From UBA1756 sp045222555 (GTDB lineage: Bacteria > Bacteroidota > Bacteroidia > Bacteroidales > WCHB1-69): a stretch of DNA of 64,000 nt. The notes beneath the pieces are model-generated. The model saw nothing but the letters and a program-made list of their open reading frames with translations, did no database searches and was not told where the DNA came from. Below are positions 55,183 through 63,688 of this stretch, piece by piece; within the stretch, counting starts at the first letter, position 1, and each line of letters starts with the position of its first letter. The stretch lies in NCBI GenBank assembly GCA_045222555.1, contig JBGUYY010000029.1, positions 1-64,000 of the forward strand, written 5' to 3'. A program made the position numbers and the translations under genes.

Positions 55183-55600
55183 GCCCGTTCTTCCGCGGCA
55201 AACCCGCCGTCAGGTTCTATCCTCCTGTCTGCGTGCCGCGGGGGCGCGGTGAGGCGCATCCCCACCTCAGACTGCGCTTCACTGCGTTACGCTTGTCTGA
55301 GGTTACTAAGAGTGTGTGCCGCCGGCACACGAGGACTGTATAGTGCGCCAATCCCACCACGAGGCGAAATCAATCGGTACAGGTTCGATGATCTGGCCGC
55401 CTTGCAAATGGAGGCGTGAAGAAATCGGTGCGAACGAGCGTTAAGAACGGCGAACTGTCCGAAGCAGCGCGGAACGAAGTGAAGCGATGCAAGTTTTTCG
55501 CCGTTTAGCAAGAGAGCGCCGATTTTAGCCGGAATTTGCACAGCGGCAAAGCGCATTTCTTTTCGTCTATTTTCTTTGGGCAATCGCAAAGAAAATAGAC
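55183..55600. repeat. Structured dispersed repeat element, copy 1
   Basis: Fills most of a 594-nt spacer. It shares ordered blocks with copy 2 at 61135. Hairpins: A 55193-55241 (8-bp stem CCGCGGCA), B 55265-55302 (8 bp), C 55314-55330 (7 bp, 3-nt loop), D 55446-55505 (9 bp AACGGCGAA) enclosing D' 55464-55490, and E 55565-55600 (13 bp). A conserved block of over 40 nt lies at about 55521-55565. No T-run follows E. B, C, D' and E keep pairing in copy 2 although the sequences differ. Orientation unknown. I do not recognise the family. Confidence 0.9.
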
Positions 55601-55621
55601 TTCATTTTCAGTTTAATTCCG

Positions 55622-55629
55622 TAATTTTG
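55622..55629 (+). promoter_or_regulatory. -7 promoter box for the BASS-family transporter
   Basis: TAATTTTG, 47 nt before the start codon and 21 nt beyond the end of repeat copy 1. Confidence 0.5.
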
Positions 55630-55676
55630 CCGCCGTTTTGAAAAGCATGACTATCACAGGATGTTGAATTTGTAAT

Positions 55677-56573
55677 ATGCAGAAATACCGCAGTTTAGTG
55701 TTGCCGCTCGCCATTGTGGTCGGACTGTTTGCCCACCACTGGCTGTGCATGGTGAAGCCGGTGGTGCCGTTTCTCATCTTCTTCATCCTGCTGTTGAACT
55801 TCAGCGCGGTGGAGATCCGCAAGCTGCGGCTGTCGCCCATGCACGGCTGGATGCTGCTCTTCCAGGCGGTGGTGAGTCTGGGCTGCTACTTCGCCCTGCG
55901 GCCCGTTGACGAACTGCTGGCGCAGGGGGTGCTCATCGGTGTGCTGAGTCCGGTGGCGGCCTCCGTGGTGGTCATCGCCTGCATGTTGGGGGCCGACCGT
56001 GCCACCATCACCACCTACAGTCTGGTGGGCAACTTCGGCATCGCCCTGCTTGCGCCCATCTATTTCTCGTTCATCGGCACCAATGTCGATATGCCATTCG
56101 GCGAGTCGTGTCTGCTGGTGTTTTCGCATATCGGGCCTACCATAGTGCTGCCGTTGGTGATCGTGATTGTGTTGCAACTCATTGCGCCAAAGGCCAATAC
56201 CTTCATCTCGAAGTATAAAGGGTGGTCGTTTTACTTATGGGCGATGGCGCTGATGATCACCATCGGGCAGACCATCGACTTCATCTTCGTGCATGGCAAG
56301 GGCAACTGGCGCAGCATCATCTGGCTGTCGGTGGCCTCGCTGATAGGGTGTGCCGTGCAGTTCGGGGTGGGGCATCTCATCGGACGGCGTTATGGCGACC
56401 GCATCGCCGGCGGACAGGGGCTCGGACAGCGCAACACGGCCCTGTCGATCTGGATGGCCGGCATGTACCTCCAGCCCTTGGCGGCCATTTTTCCCGCAGC
56501 CTACTCCGTGTGGCAGAACCTGTACAACAGTTTCCAGCTCTGGCAGCATGATAGACGGATGGGGAGAAAATAG
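55677..56573 (+). CDS. Bile acid:sodium symporter (BASS) family transporter
   Basis: A 298-aa protein with about nine to ten TM segments (LVLPLAIVVGLFAHH, VPFLIFFILLLNFSAVEIR onward). The signature stretch ASVVVIACMLGADRATITTYSLVGN resembles the BASS/SBF Na+-binding core, and GQRNTALSIWMAGMY the second crossover region. It probably imports an organic acid with sodium; the substrate cannot be inferred. It is monocistronic, preceded by a -7 box just after the structured repeat. Confidence 0.85.
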   Translation: MQKYRSLVLPLAIVVGLFAHHWLCMVKPVVPFLIFFILLLNFSAVEIRKLRLSPMHGWMLLFQAVVSLGCYFALRPVDELLAQGVLIGVLSPVAASVVVIACMLGADRATITTYSLVGNFGIALLAPIYFSFIGTNVDMPFGESCLLVFSHIGPTIVLPLVIVIVLQLIAPKANTFISKYKGWSFYLWAMALMITIGQTIDFIFVHGKGNWRSIIWLSVASLIGCAVQFGVGHLIGRRYGDRIAGGQGLGQRNTALSIWMAGMYLQPLAAIFPAAYSVWQNLYNSFQLWQHDRRMGRK

Positions 56574-56749
56574 CAAATTTTCGTACAGAAAATTACATCA
56601 ATTATATTTTACTGTTCAGAATTTGGCTGGTTGAGTTTTTTTTCAAATTTTTATAAATCTCTCATCCCCTTAATAATCACCACTTTATCATTATCACACA
56701 AAAATGTGAAAAAAAATAATGCACTGACTGTCAGAATAAAAAAAAGTTG

Positions 56750-56757
56750 TAATTTTG
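56750..56757 (+). promoter_or_regulatory. -7 promoter box of the str operon
   Basis: TAATTTTG, 60 nt before the rpsL start, in a very AT-rich leader. The -33 region has CTG instead of TTG at a 19-nt spacing. Confidence 0.6.
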
Positions 56758-56817
56758 CAGCCTCAAATTTTGGACGTTTATAAACAACAAAAAATCAAGT
56801 ATTAATCAAATTCAAGT

Positions 56818-57195
56818 ATGCCGACAATTCAGCAATTAGTAAGAAAGGGAAGAAAAAAGATGACTTCCCAGAGCAAGTCAAAAGCTTTGGACGCATGTCC
56901 GCAGAAGCGCGGTGTTTGCCTCAGAGTTTACACCACGACGCCTAAAAAACCTAACTCAGCTATGCGTAAAGTAGCGAGAGTTCGTTTACAGAACCAGAAA
57001 GAGGTGAACGCCTACATTCCGGGCGAGGGCCACAACCTTCAGGAACACTCCATCGTGCTCGTGCGCGGCGGTCGTGTGAAGGACCTCCCGGGTGTTAGAT
57101 ATCACATCGTCCGCGGTGCATTGGACTCCGCCGGTGTGGAAGGCCGTCTCCAAGGTCGTTCTAAATATGGCGCCAAGCGTCCGAAGAAAAAATAA
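56818..57195 (+). CDS. rpsL: 30S ribosomal protein S12
   Basis: A 125-aa protein with all S12 blocks: PTIQQLVRKGR at the start, KRGVCLRVYTTTPKKPNSA with the streptomycin-region Lys, GEGHNLQEHS, and PGVRYHIVRGALD. It is first gene of the str operon. Lys is present in the PKKPN position, so nothing suggests a resistance allele there. Confidence 0.98.
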   Translation: MPTIQQLVRKGRKKMTSQSKSKALDACPQKRGVCLRVYTTTPKKPNSAMRKVARVRLQNQKEVNAYIPGEGHNLQEHSIVLVRGGRVKDLPGVRYHIVRGALDSAGVEGRLQGRSKYGAKRPKKK

Positions 57196-57289
57196 TACTA
57201 TAGATAATAAATAGTATAGTAAATTGGGCACCAAAATGGGCGTCCCGAGAGTAAGTAAATTTTTAATCATTTATTGAAGCTACAAAACT

Positions 57290-57757
57290 ATGAGAAAAGC
57301 AAAACCAAAAGCCAGAATAATCCTTCCGGATCCTAAGTTCAACGATGTGATGGTGACCAAGTTCGCCAACAACATCATGTTGAAAGGCAAAAAACAGACC
57401 GCTTTCCAGATTTTCTACGATGCTATCGACATCGTTGAAGAGAAAACCAAAGAAAACGGTATCGAGGTTTGGAAACAAGCCCTCGCTAATGTAACTCCTT
57501 CTTTGGAGGTCAAAAGTAAGAGAATCGGTGGTGCCACCTTCCAGATTCCTACTGAACTCCGTCCGGCTCGTAAACAATCCGTCGGCATGAAGAACCTGAT
57601 CAACTTCGCCCGTAAACGTCACGAGAAATCTATGGCGGCTAAGTTGGCAGCAGAAATTATCGCAGCTAAGAACGAAGAAGGACAAGCATTCAAACGTAAA
57701 GAGGATACCCACAGAATGGCTGAAGCCAACAAGGCATTCTCACACTTCAGATTTTAA
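57290..57757 (+). CDS. rpsG: 30S ribosomal protein S7
   Basis: A 155-aa protein. MRKAKPKARIILPDPKF at the start and KRKEDTHRMAEANKAFSHF at the end are typical of bacterial S7, which nucleates the 30S head. It follows rpsL after a 94-nt spacer and precedes fusA by 53 nt. Confidence 0.98.
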   Translation: MRKAKPKARIILPDPKFNDVMVTKFANNIMLKGKKQTAFQIFYDAIDIVEEKTKENGIEVWKQALANVTPSLEVKSKRIGGATFQIPTELRPARKQSVGMKNLINFARKRHEKSMAAKLAAEIIAAKNEEGQAFKRKEDTHRMAEANKAFSHFRF

Positions 57758-57810
57758 TCTTTGTTGATACCCCCACCCACACCTTATTCAAGGTAAAAAA
57801 AGGATCTTTT

Positions 57811-59910
57811 ATGTCGGAAAATTTGTCGAATATTCGAAACATCGGTATTATGGCGCATATTGACGCCGGTAAGACCACTACGACAGAACGTATCCTTTTT
57901 TATACGGGTAAAAGCTACAAAATCGGCGAAGTCGATGAGGGAACGGCGACGATGGACTGGATGGTTCAAGAGCAAGAGCGAGGAATCACCATTACCAGCG
58001 CCGCCACTACCGTTTTATGGAAACACCTCAACGAGGAGTACAAAATCAACATCATCGACACCCCCGGCCACGTGGACTTTACGGTGGAAGTGGAACGCTC
58101 CCTCCGCATTCTCGACGGGGCTGTCGCCATTTTCTGCGCCGTAGGTGGCGTGCAGCCGCAGTCGGAAACGGTATGGCGGCAGGCCGACAAATATAACGTG
58201 CCCCGCATCTGCTACGTCAACAAGATGGACCGCTCCGGCGCCAACTTCTACTCCGCCGTCAGTCAGATCAAGGAGAAACTCAACGGCAACCCCGTCATCC
58301 TTGCCATCCCTATCGGAGCCGAGGACGAGTTCTCCGGCATCATCGACCTGCTCGAGATGAAGGCTTACGTGTGGAGCGACGAGGACCAGGGCGTGACCTA
58401 CGAGGCTTATGACATTCCTGAGGATATGATGGAGGAGGCCGCCGAGTACCGCGACAAGATGCTCGACAAACTCTCTGAGTTCGACGACGACCTCGCCCTC
58501 AAGTACCTTGACGACGCCGACAGCATCACCCCCGAAGAACTGATACCGATTATCCGCAAAGCCACGATTGATCGCAAGATCCAACCCGTGCTCTGCGGTT
58601 CGTCGTTCAAGAACAAGGGCGTGCAGAAACTCATCGACGCTGTGGTGGAATACCTGCCCTCACCGGCCGACATTCCCGCCATCACGGGCATCAACCCCAA
58701 AACCGAAAAGGAAGAGACCCGCGAGTGCGACCCCAAAGCGCCGTTCTCAGCCCTCGCCTTCAAAATCGCCACCGACCCGTACGTCGGCAAACTCACCTTC
58801 ATCAAAGTCTATTCCGGCACCCTCCAGGCTGGTGCAACCGTCTGGAACGTGGCCACCGGCAAGCGCGAGCGCGTCGCCAAGATCCTGCTCATGCACTCCA
58901 ACAAACAACAGCAGTTGGAGAGCGTGGAGGCCGGTAACATCGTCGCCCTCGTGGGCATGAAGGAGATCCACACCGGCGACAGTCTCACCGACGAAAGACA
59001 TCCTATCTCCTTGGAAAACATTGAGTTCCCCGAACCCGTCATCACGGTGGCTGTGGAGCCCAAGACCAAGGACGATGAGGACAAGCTGATGAATGCGCTG
59101 GCCCGCCTCGCCGAGGAGGACCCGACCTTCACTGTACGCGTGGATGAGAATTCCGGACAGACGGTCATCAGCGGTATGGGCGAGCTGCACCTCGAGATCC
59201 TGCTCGACCGCCTCAAACGCGAGTTCAACGTGGAATGCAACCACGGCAAGCCCCGCGTGGCCTACAAGGAGGAAATCCTCCAGAGTGTGCGCCACCGCAC
59301 CGTCTATAAAAAACAGACCGGCGGCAAGGGCTCCTACGCAGACATCGACTTCCAGCTTGAACCGCTGCCGATGGATCAGCACGGACTGGTGTTTGAGAAC
59401 AAGTCGTTGGCGAGCGCTATCGCCAGAGAGTATATCCCCGGCATCGAGAAGGGCTTCAAACAGGCCATGACCAACGGTGTGATGGCGGGCTTCCCGCTTG
59501 AGAACCTGAAGGTTACGGTTCTGGACGGCAGTTTCCACAGCGTGGATTCCGACGTAATGGCCTTTGAAATCTGTGCCAAGATCGGTTTCCGCGATGCCTG
59601 CCGTGAAGTGCCCTCCATCATTCTGGAACCCATCATGAAGATCGAGGTGGTTACCCCCGATGAATATATCGGCAATGTGACCGGTGACCTCAACCGCCGC
59701 CGCGCCATCGTCGAACAGATTGATGCCCAGATCGGGTTGCAGATCATCAAAGCACAGGTGCCGCTCGCCGAGATGTTCGGCTACGTCACCACCCTGCGCT
59801 CCATCACCTCCGGCCGCGCCAACTACAGCATGGAATTCTTCAAATATGAACCCGTCCCGCAAGATATTCAAGATCATATCATGAATGTGGGACGTTTTGC
59901 ATTATTATAG
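57811..59910 (+). CDS. fusA: Elongation factor G in the str operon, with altered domain IV
   Basis: A 699-aa protein. GTPase motifs are intact (AHIDAGKT, RGITI, DTPGH, NKMD). Domains II and III are canonical. In domain IV the usual GG(V/N)(I/V)PKEYIP segment is replaced by SLASAIAREYIP, and the usual RRG after DLNxR reads RRRAIVEQID; the paralogue at 13979 keeps both canonical forms. Location between rpsG and rpsJ is the classical one. Which copy carries the bulk of translocation cannot be decided from sequence. Confidence 0.95.
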   Translation: MSENLSNIRNIGIMAHIDAGKTTTTERILFYTGKSYKIGEVDEGTATMDWMVQEQERGITITSAATTVLWKHLNEEYKINIIDTPGHVDFTVEVERSLRILDGAVAIFCAVGGVQPQSETVWRQADKYNVPRICYVNKMDRSGANFYSAVSQIKEKLNGNPVILAIPIGAEDEFSGIIDLLEMKAYVWSDEDQGVTYEAYDIPEDMMEEAAEYRDKMLDKLSEFDDDLALKYLDDADSITPEELIPIIRKATIDRKIQPVLCGSSFKNKGVQKLIDAVVEYLPSPADIPAITGINPKTEKEETRECDPKAPFSALAFKIATDPYVGKLTFIKVYSGTLQAGATVWNVATGKRERVAKILLMHSNKQQQLESVEAGNIVALVGMKEIHTGDSLTDERHPISLENIEFPEPVITVAVEPKTKDDEDKLMNALARLAEEDPTFTVRVDENSGQTVISGMGELHLEILLDRLKREFNVECNHGKPRVAYKEEILQSVRHRTVYKKQTGGKGSYADIDFQLEPLPMDQHGLVFENKSLASAIAREYIPGIEKGFKQAMTNGVMAGFPLENLKVTVLDGSFHSVDSDVMAFEICAKIGFRDACREVPSIILEPIMKIEVVTPDEYIGNVTGDLNRRRAIVEQIDAQIGLQIIKAQVPLAEMFGYVTTLRSITSGRANYSMEFFKYEPVPQDIQDHIMNVGRFALL

Positions 59911-59957
59911 AAATTATTGAAAATCAATTAATTAATAAATATTAAACATCTAAAACA

Positions 59958-60272
59958 ATGGCAGAAAAAATTAGAATCAAACTGAAATCTTTCGACCACA
60001 ATCTGGTTGACAAATCAGCTGAAAAAATCGTCCACACCATCAAGGCTGACAAGGACGATAAGGTAGTGCTCGTGGGCCCCATTCCGCTTCCGACGCACAA
60101 GAAAATCTTCACCGTGAACCGTTCCACCTTTGTGAACAAGAAATCACGTGAGCAGTTTGAGCTCTCCACCTACAAGAGACTCCTCGACATCTATGGTCCC
60201 ACCAGCAAGACCATCGACGCTCTCATGCGCCTCGAGCTCCCCAGCGGTGTGGAAGTTGAGATCAAAGCCTAA
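59958..60272 (+). CDS. rpsJ: 30S ribosomal protein S10
   Basis: A 104-aa protein with IRIKLKSFDHNLVDKSAEKIV, GPIPLPTHKKIFTVNRS and LPSGVEVEIKA. It is a ribosomal and NusG-antitermination protein. It is usually followed by rplC, but here a terminator and recO follow. Confidence 0.98.
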   Translation: MAEKIRIKLKSFDHNLVDKSAEKIVHTIKADKDDKVVLVGPIPLPTHKKIFTVNRSTFVNKKSREQFELSTYKRLLDIYGPTSKTIDALMRLELPSGVEVEIKA

Positions 60273-60296
60273 TCTTTATCATTTTCATAATGCGTT

Positions 60297-60325
60297 GGCC
60301 TTGCTGTCTTCAATGACGGCAGGCC
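60297..60325 (+). terminator. Terminator of the str operon
   Basis: Stem of 11 bp with one bulge (60297-60308 with 60315-60325), 6-nt loop, followed by T-rich sequence (TTTCTTTTATCTTTT). It ends the operon after rpsJ. Confidence 0.8.
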
Positions 60326-60388
60326 TTTCTTTTATCTTTTGGGAAGGTCGAGATTGTTATACTGACCTTCATTTATCTTCTTGAAATT

Positions 60389-61105
60389 ATGCATGTTACC
60401 ACACGCGGCATCGTCCTGCACAAGACCAAATACTCCGAGAACAGCGTGATTGTGAATATCTTCACGCGGGAGGTGGGCGTGCAGTCGTTCATCGTGAAAG
60501 GTGCTTACTCGAAACAGCGGCGCGGCACGATGGCCCTGCTGGAGAATCTGTCGCTGCTGGAGGTGGTTTTTGATGATAAAGGACAGAATATCAAGTATTT
60601 CAAGGAGGTTTCACTTCACCATTCGTACCAGCTTATTCCTTTTGATTTGGTGCGTCGTGCGATTTTTATTTTTTATAATGAATTGATTTATAAAATATTA
60701 AGAGAATATCGGGCGGATGCTGCCTTATACGACTTTGTGGAATCGTCCTTGCTGGAGCTGGATGATGAGCAGGCACGTCTCACCGATATCCATCTGCGCT
60801 TCATGGTGAAGCTCGCCCATGTGATGGGTATTTTTCCCGCCACCAATTATTCCGACTACAACTCCATTTTCTCCATCGACGAGTCGTGTTTTGTGCATGA
60901 GTATTTCGACTATCCGAACTTCCTGAGCCGCGAGGCCTCTGCCTATCTGTGGCAGCTGATGCAGCAGGAACCAGTATATCACATGCCGCATAAGGTGATC
61001 CGTAACGAATTGCTATACGGGCTGTTACGATATTTTGAGGAGCACAATAGTCAGATTGGTAAAATCGAGTCGGTGGAGATTTTGTCGCAGCTGCTGAGCG
61101 AATAG
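60389..61105 (+). CDS. recO: DNA repair protein RecO
   Basis: A 238-aa protein. An N-terminal OB-fold (TTRGIVLHKTKYSENSVIVNIFT, then GAYSKQRRG) and a helical C-terminal domain are as in RecO. It loads RecA in the RecFOR pathway. The zinc-finger Cys of many RecO proteins are not evident, which is common in Bacteroidota. It lies downstream of the str-operon terminator and just before repeat copy 2. Confidence 0.93.
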   Translation: MHVTTRGIVLHKTKYSENSVIVNIFTREVGVQSFIVKGAYSKQRRGTMALLENLSLLEVVFDDKGQNIKYFKEVSLHHSYQLIPFDLVRRAIFIFYNELIYKILREYRADAALYDFVESSLLELDDEQARLTDIHLRFMVKLAHVMGIFPATNYSDYNSIFSIDESCFVHEYFDYPNFLSREASAYLWQLMQQEPVYHMPHKVIRNELLYGLLRYFEEHNSQIGKIESVEILSQLLSE

Positions 61106-61134
61106 TTGTTTTTTCTAATGGTTCTTGGAAGACT

Positions 61135-61515
61135 GCCCGTTCTTCCGCGGCAAAGTCACAGACAGGTTCTATCTTCTTTCCAGCGTGCCGCGGTTTGCTT
61201 TACGGTGCGTCGCTCCCCAGACTACACTCCACTTCGTTCCGTTTGTCTGGGGTTATTGAGATTGCATTTCTCCGAAATGCGAGATGTATGCGTTGAGGTA
61301 GCGATGAACCGCCGCCTTGCAAATGGAGGCGTGAAGAAATCGGCGTGAACGAGCGTGAAGAACGGCGAATTGTCCGAAGATGAGCGCAATGAAATGAAGC
61401 TCATCAAGTTTTTCGCCGTTTAGCGAGAGAGTGCCGATTTTAGCCGGAATTTGCACAGCGGCAAAGCGCATTTCTTTTGGTTCATTTTCTTTTTGCAATC
61501 GAAAAGAAAATGAAC
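61135..61515. repeat. Structured dispersed repeat element, copy 2
   Basis: Fills the recO-dut spacer. Hairpins at the same relative positions as in copy 1: A 61145-61193, B 61215-61252, C 61264-61280, D 61361-61420 with D' 61379-61405, E 61480-61515. Lengths of A, B, C, D, D' and E are equal in both copies (49, 38, 17, 60, 27, 36 nt). The C-to-D spacer is 35 nt shorter than in copy 1 (80 versus 115 nt). The conserved block before E is identical in most positions. Confidence 0.9.
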
Positions 61516-61610
61516 AAACTATCGGGAGAGGGGAGAATCAACCCAAAATGTAAAGTAGTGTTTCTTGAATTTTTTCTTAATGAAGAATGTAAATTTTCGG
61601 AGAAAATTCT

Positions 61611-61618
61611 TATTTTTG
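61611..61618 (+). promoter_or_regulatory. -7 promoter box for dut
   Basis: TATTTTTG, 16 nt before the dut start codon. Confidence 0.5.
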
Positions 61619-61634
61619 CAAAAAAAATAACGAT

Positions 61635-62069
61635 ATGAAGTGTAGAATTGTCAATCGTTCTGGAAATGCGCTGCCATCGTACTCCACCGCTTTGTCGGCG
61701 GGGATGGACTTGCGCGCTGACCTTACCGAACCCATCACGTTGAATTCCTTGGAGAGAGCCATGGTTCCCACTGGCATCTTCATTGAGCTGCCGGCCGGTT
61801 TCGAGGCGCAGGTGCGTCCCCGTAGCGGTCTGGCCATTAAGAGCGGCATCACCGTCATTAACTCGCCCGGCACCATTGATGCCGACTATCGTGGCGAGGT
61901 GAAGGTGGGGCTAGTCAACCTCTCGAAAGAGCCGTTTACCATCCAGCCTGGCGACCGCATCGCCCAGATGGTGGTGGCACGCCATGAGGTAGTGGAGTGG
62001 GAAGAGGTTGCAGAACTCTCTGACACAGAGCGTGGTGCAGGCGGCTTCGGTAGTTCTGGCATCCATTAA
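61635..62069 (+). CDS. dut: Deoxyuridine triphosphatase (dUTPase)
   Basis: A 144-aa trimeric-type dUTPase. The five motifs are present: SAGMDLRADL, RPRSGLA, GTIDADYRGEV, GDRIAQMVV and RGAGGFGSSG. It hydrolyses dUTP to dUMP, keeping uracil out of DNA. It is followed after 34 nt by the mpl-like ligase. Confidence 0.97.
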   Translation: MKCRIVNRSGNALPSYSTALSAGMDLRADLTEPITLNSLERAMVPTGIFIELPAGFEAQVRPRSGLAIKSGITVINSPGTIDADYRGEVKVGLVNLSKEPFTIQPGDRIAQMVVARHEVVEWEEVAELSDTERGAGGFGSSGIH

Positions 62070-62103
62070 TTTTTTTATTTTATCATTGCTAAAAAAATCG
62101 ATC

Positions 62104-63450
62104 ATGAAAATACATTTTATTGCCATCGGCGGCAGCGCCATGCACAATCTGGCCATCGCCCTTCACCAGAAAGGTTACACCATTACCGGTTCCGACGACG
62201 AGATTTTCAATCCCGCCAAAGGCCGTTTGGAGAAATATGGACTCCTTCCCGACACTATCGGCTGGAATCCCGACAAGATTACGCCCGACCTTGATGCGGT
62301 CATCTTGGGGATGCATGCCCGTTTGGATAATCCCGAGCTGATTCGTGCTAACGAGCTGGGTATCAAGGTGTATTCCTATCCTGAATTCCTGTATGAGCAG
62401 AGTAAGGACAAGCTCCGCATTGTGGTGGGCGGCAGTCATGGCAAGACCACCATTACGGCGATGATTCTGCATGTGCTGCAGTATCATCATGTGGATTGCG
62501 ACTACATGGTGGGGGCGCAGTTGGCGGGTTTTGAGGTGATGGTGAAGTTGTCGCACGAGGCGAAGATTATGGTGATGGAGGGCGACGAGTACCTCACGTC
62601 GCCGATAGACCGCCGTTCCAAGTTCCACCTGTACAAACCTAACGTGGGCATTATCAGCGGTATAGCGTGGGATCATATCAATGTTTTCCCGACCTTCCCC
62701 GAGTATGTGGACACGTTCCGCACCTTTGCGAAGATGATCGACAAGGCCTTCATCTATTGCAATGATGATGAGAATGTGCGGATGTTAGGCGAGGAGATAC
62801 TGGGCGTGAAGAAAGAGCCCTACACGGTTCATCCGTACGTAATTCGCGACGGGGTGACCTATTTGCAGACCGCTGGTGGCGAGGTGCCGATGCTGATTTT
62901 CGGCAAGCACAACATGGCGAACCTCAACGCGGCGCGGTTGGCGTGCCGTGAGGTAGGGGTGAGCGACGAGCAGTTCTACGAGGCCATCCGTACCTTCAAG
63001 GGAGCCTCGAAGCGGTTGGAGTTGGTGAAGCGCAACGACAGGGGAGTGGTTTACAAAGATTTCGCCCATTCGCCCTCCAAGTTGAAGGCCACCATTGGAG
63101 CCGTACGCGAGCAGTATCCCGACCGCCGGTTGGTGGCCTGTATGGAGCTGCACACCTTTAGCAGTCTGTCGCAGGCGTTCTTGGCGCAGTATCAGCACGT
63201 GATGGATGCGGCCGATGTGCCGGTTATCTTTTTCGACCCGAAAGCGGTGGAGCACAAGAAGTTGCCGCCCATTACTAAAGAGATGGTTTACGAAGCTTTT
63301 GGCCGCACCGACCTGGAAGTTTTCACCGATACGGCGGCGTTGCACACCTTTTTGTTGGCGCACCGCGAGGCGGGCACGGCCTACCTGCTGATGAGCTCCG
63401 GCAACTTCGGCGGTCTGAGCTTCGAGGAGCTGGCGGATGAGCTGCTGTAG
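62104..63450 (+). CDS. mpl: Mpl-type UDP-N-acetylmuramate:peptide ligase
   Basis: A 448-aa Mur-ligase family protein. The N-terminal Rossmann part begins MKIHFIAIGGSAMHNLA (Mpl/MurC-like). The ATP loop is GGSHGKTT (109-116), followed by MVGAQLAGFE and MEGDEYLTSPID, which are Mpl rather than MurC features. A C-terminal domain is present (VVYKDFAHSPSKLKA). It recycles cell-wall tripeptide by ligating it to UDP-MurNAc. The frame is open to 62008, overlapping dut, but ATG 62104 is the family start. Confidence 0.9.
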   Translation: MKIHFIAIGGSAMHNLAIALHQKGYTITGSDDEIFNPAKGRLEKYGLLPDTIGWNPDKITPDLDAVILGMHARLDNPELIRANELGIKVYSYPEFLYEQSKDKLRIVVGGSHGKTTITAMILHVLQYHHVDCDYMVGAQLAGFEVMVKLSHEAKIMVMEGDEYLTSPIDRRSKFHLYKPNVGIISGIAWDHINVFPTFPEYVDTFRTFAKMIDKAFIYCNDDENVRMLGEEILGVKKEPYTVHPYVIRDGVTYLQTAGGEVPMLIFGKHNMANLNAARLACREVGVSDEQFYEAIRTFKGASKRLELVKRNDRGVVYKDFAHSPSKLKATIGAVREQYPDRRLVACMELHTFSSLSQAFLAQYQHVMDAADVPVIFFDPKAVEHKKLPPITKEMVYEAFGRTDLEVFTDTAALHTFLLAHREAGTAYLLMSSGNFGGLSFEELADELL

Positions 63451-63499
63451 GATCCTACCAACGAAATTTAGTGTTATTCCATCATTTTTATTCAATACT

Positions 63500-63507
63500 T
63501 ACTTTTG
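63500..63507 (+). promoter_or_regulatory. Possible distal -7 box upstream of the LemA-like gene
   Basis: TACTTTTG about 180 nt before the start. A transcript from here would include the hairpin at 63575-63614. Confidence 0.3.
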
Positions 63508-63574
63508 CGTACTCGAACTCTGATATTGTGTGTTGTCTGACGTAGCGCTGACGCAGATGTAGTAGCTATTTTTT

Positions 63575-63614
63575 CCCTGCATTGTTCAAGAATTTGTTGA
63601 AAGAAATGCAGGGA
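63575..63614. other. Hairpin between two possible promoters upstream of the LemA-like gene
   Basis: Arms 63575-63583 (CCCTGCATT) and 63606-63614 pair perfectly over 9 bp; an inner TTCAA/TTGAA stem extends it. There is a T-run before, none after, so it is not a plus-strand terminator. Confidence 0.6.
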
Positions 63615-63621
63615 AAGGCAT

Positions 63622-63651
63622 TGCCGGTGAGATAGATTTGCATACCTTTGC
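63622..63651 (+). promoter_or_regulatory. Promoter of the LemA-like gene (-33 TTG and -7 TACCTTTG)
   Basis: TTG at 63622-63624 and TACCTTTG at 63644-63651, spacing 19 nt. The -7 box ends 37 nt before the start codon. Confidence 0.65.
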
Positions 63652-63688
63652 CGCTGATTCACTGATACAAAACTTAAACAGTAGCACT

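Noticed and set aside
55287..55589. Minus-strand open frame inside repeat copy 1 (100 codons) and its partner at 61253-61498
   Set aside because: They share short peptides, but changes between copies are largely non-silent, while hairpin pairing is kept. Structure explains the conservation better than coding.
55565..55600. Hairpin E of the repeat as an ordinary terminator
   Set aside because: Neither copy has a T-run directly after the stem, and the hairpin is part of a longer set with fixed spacing.
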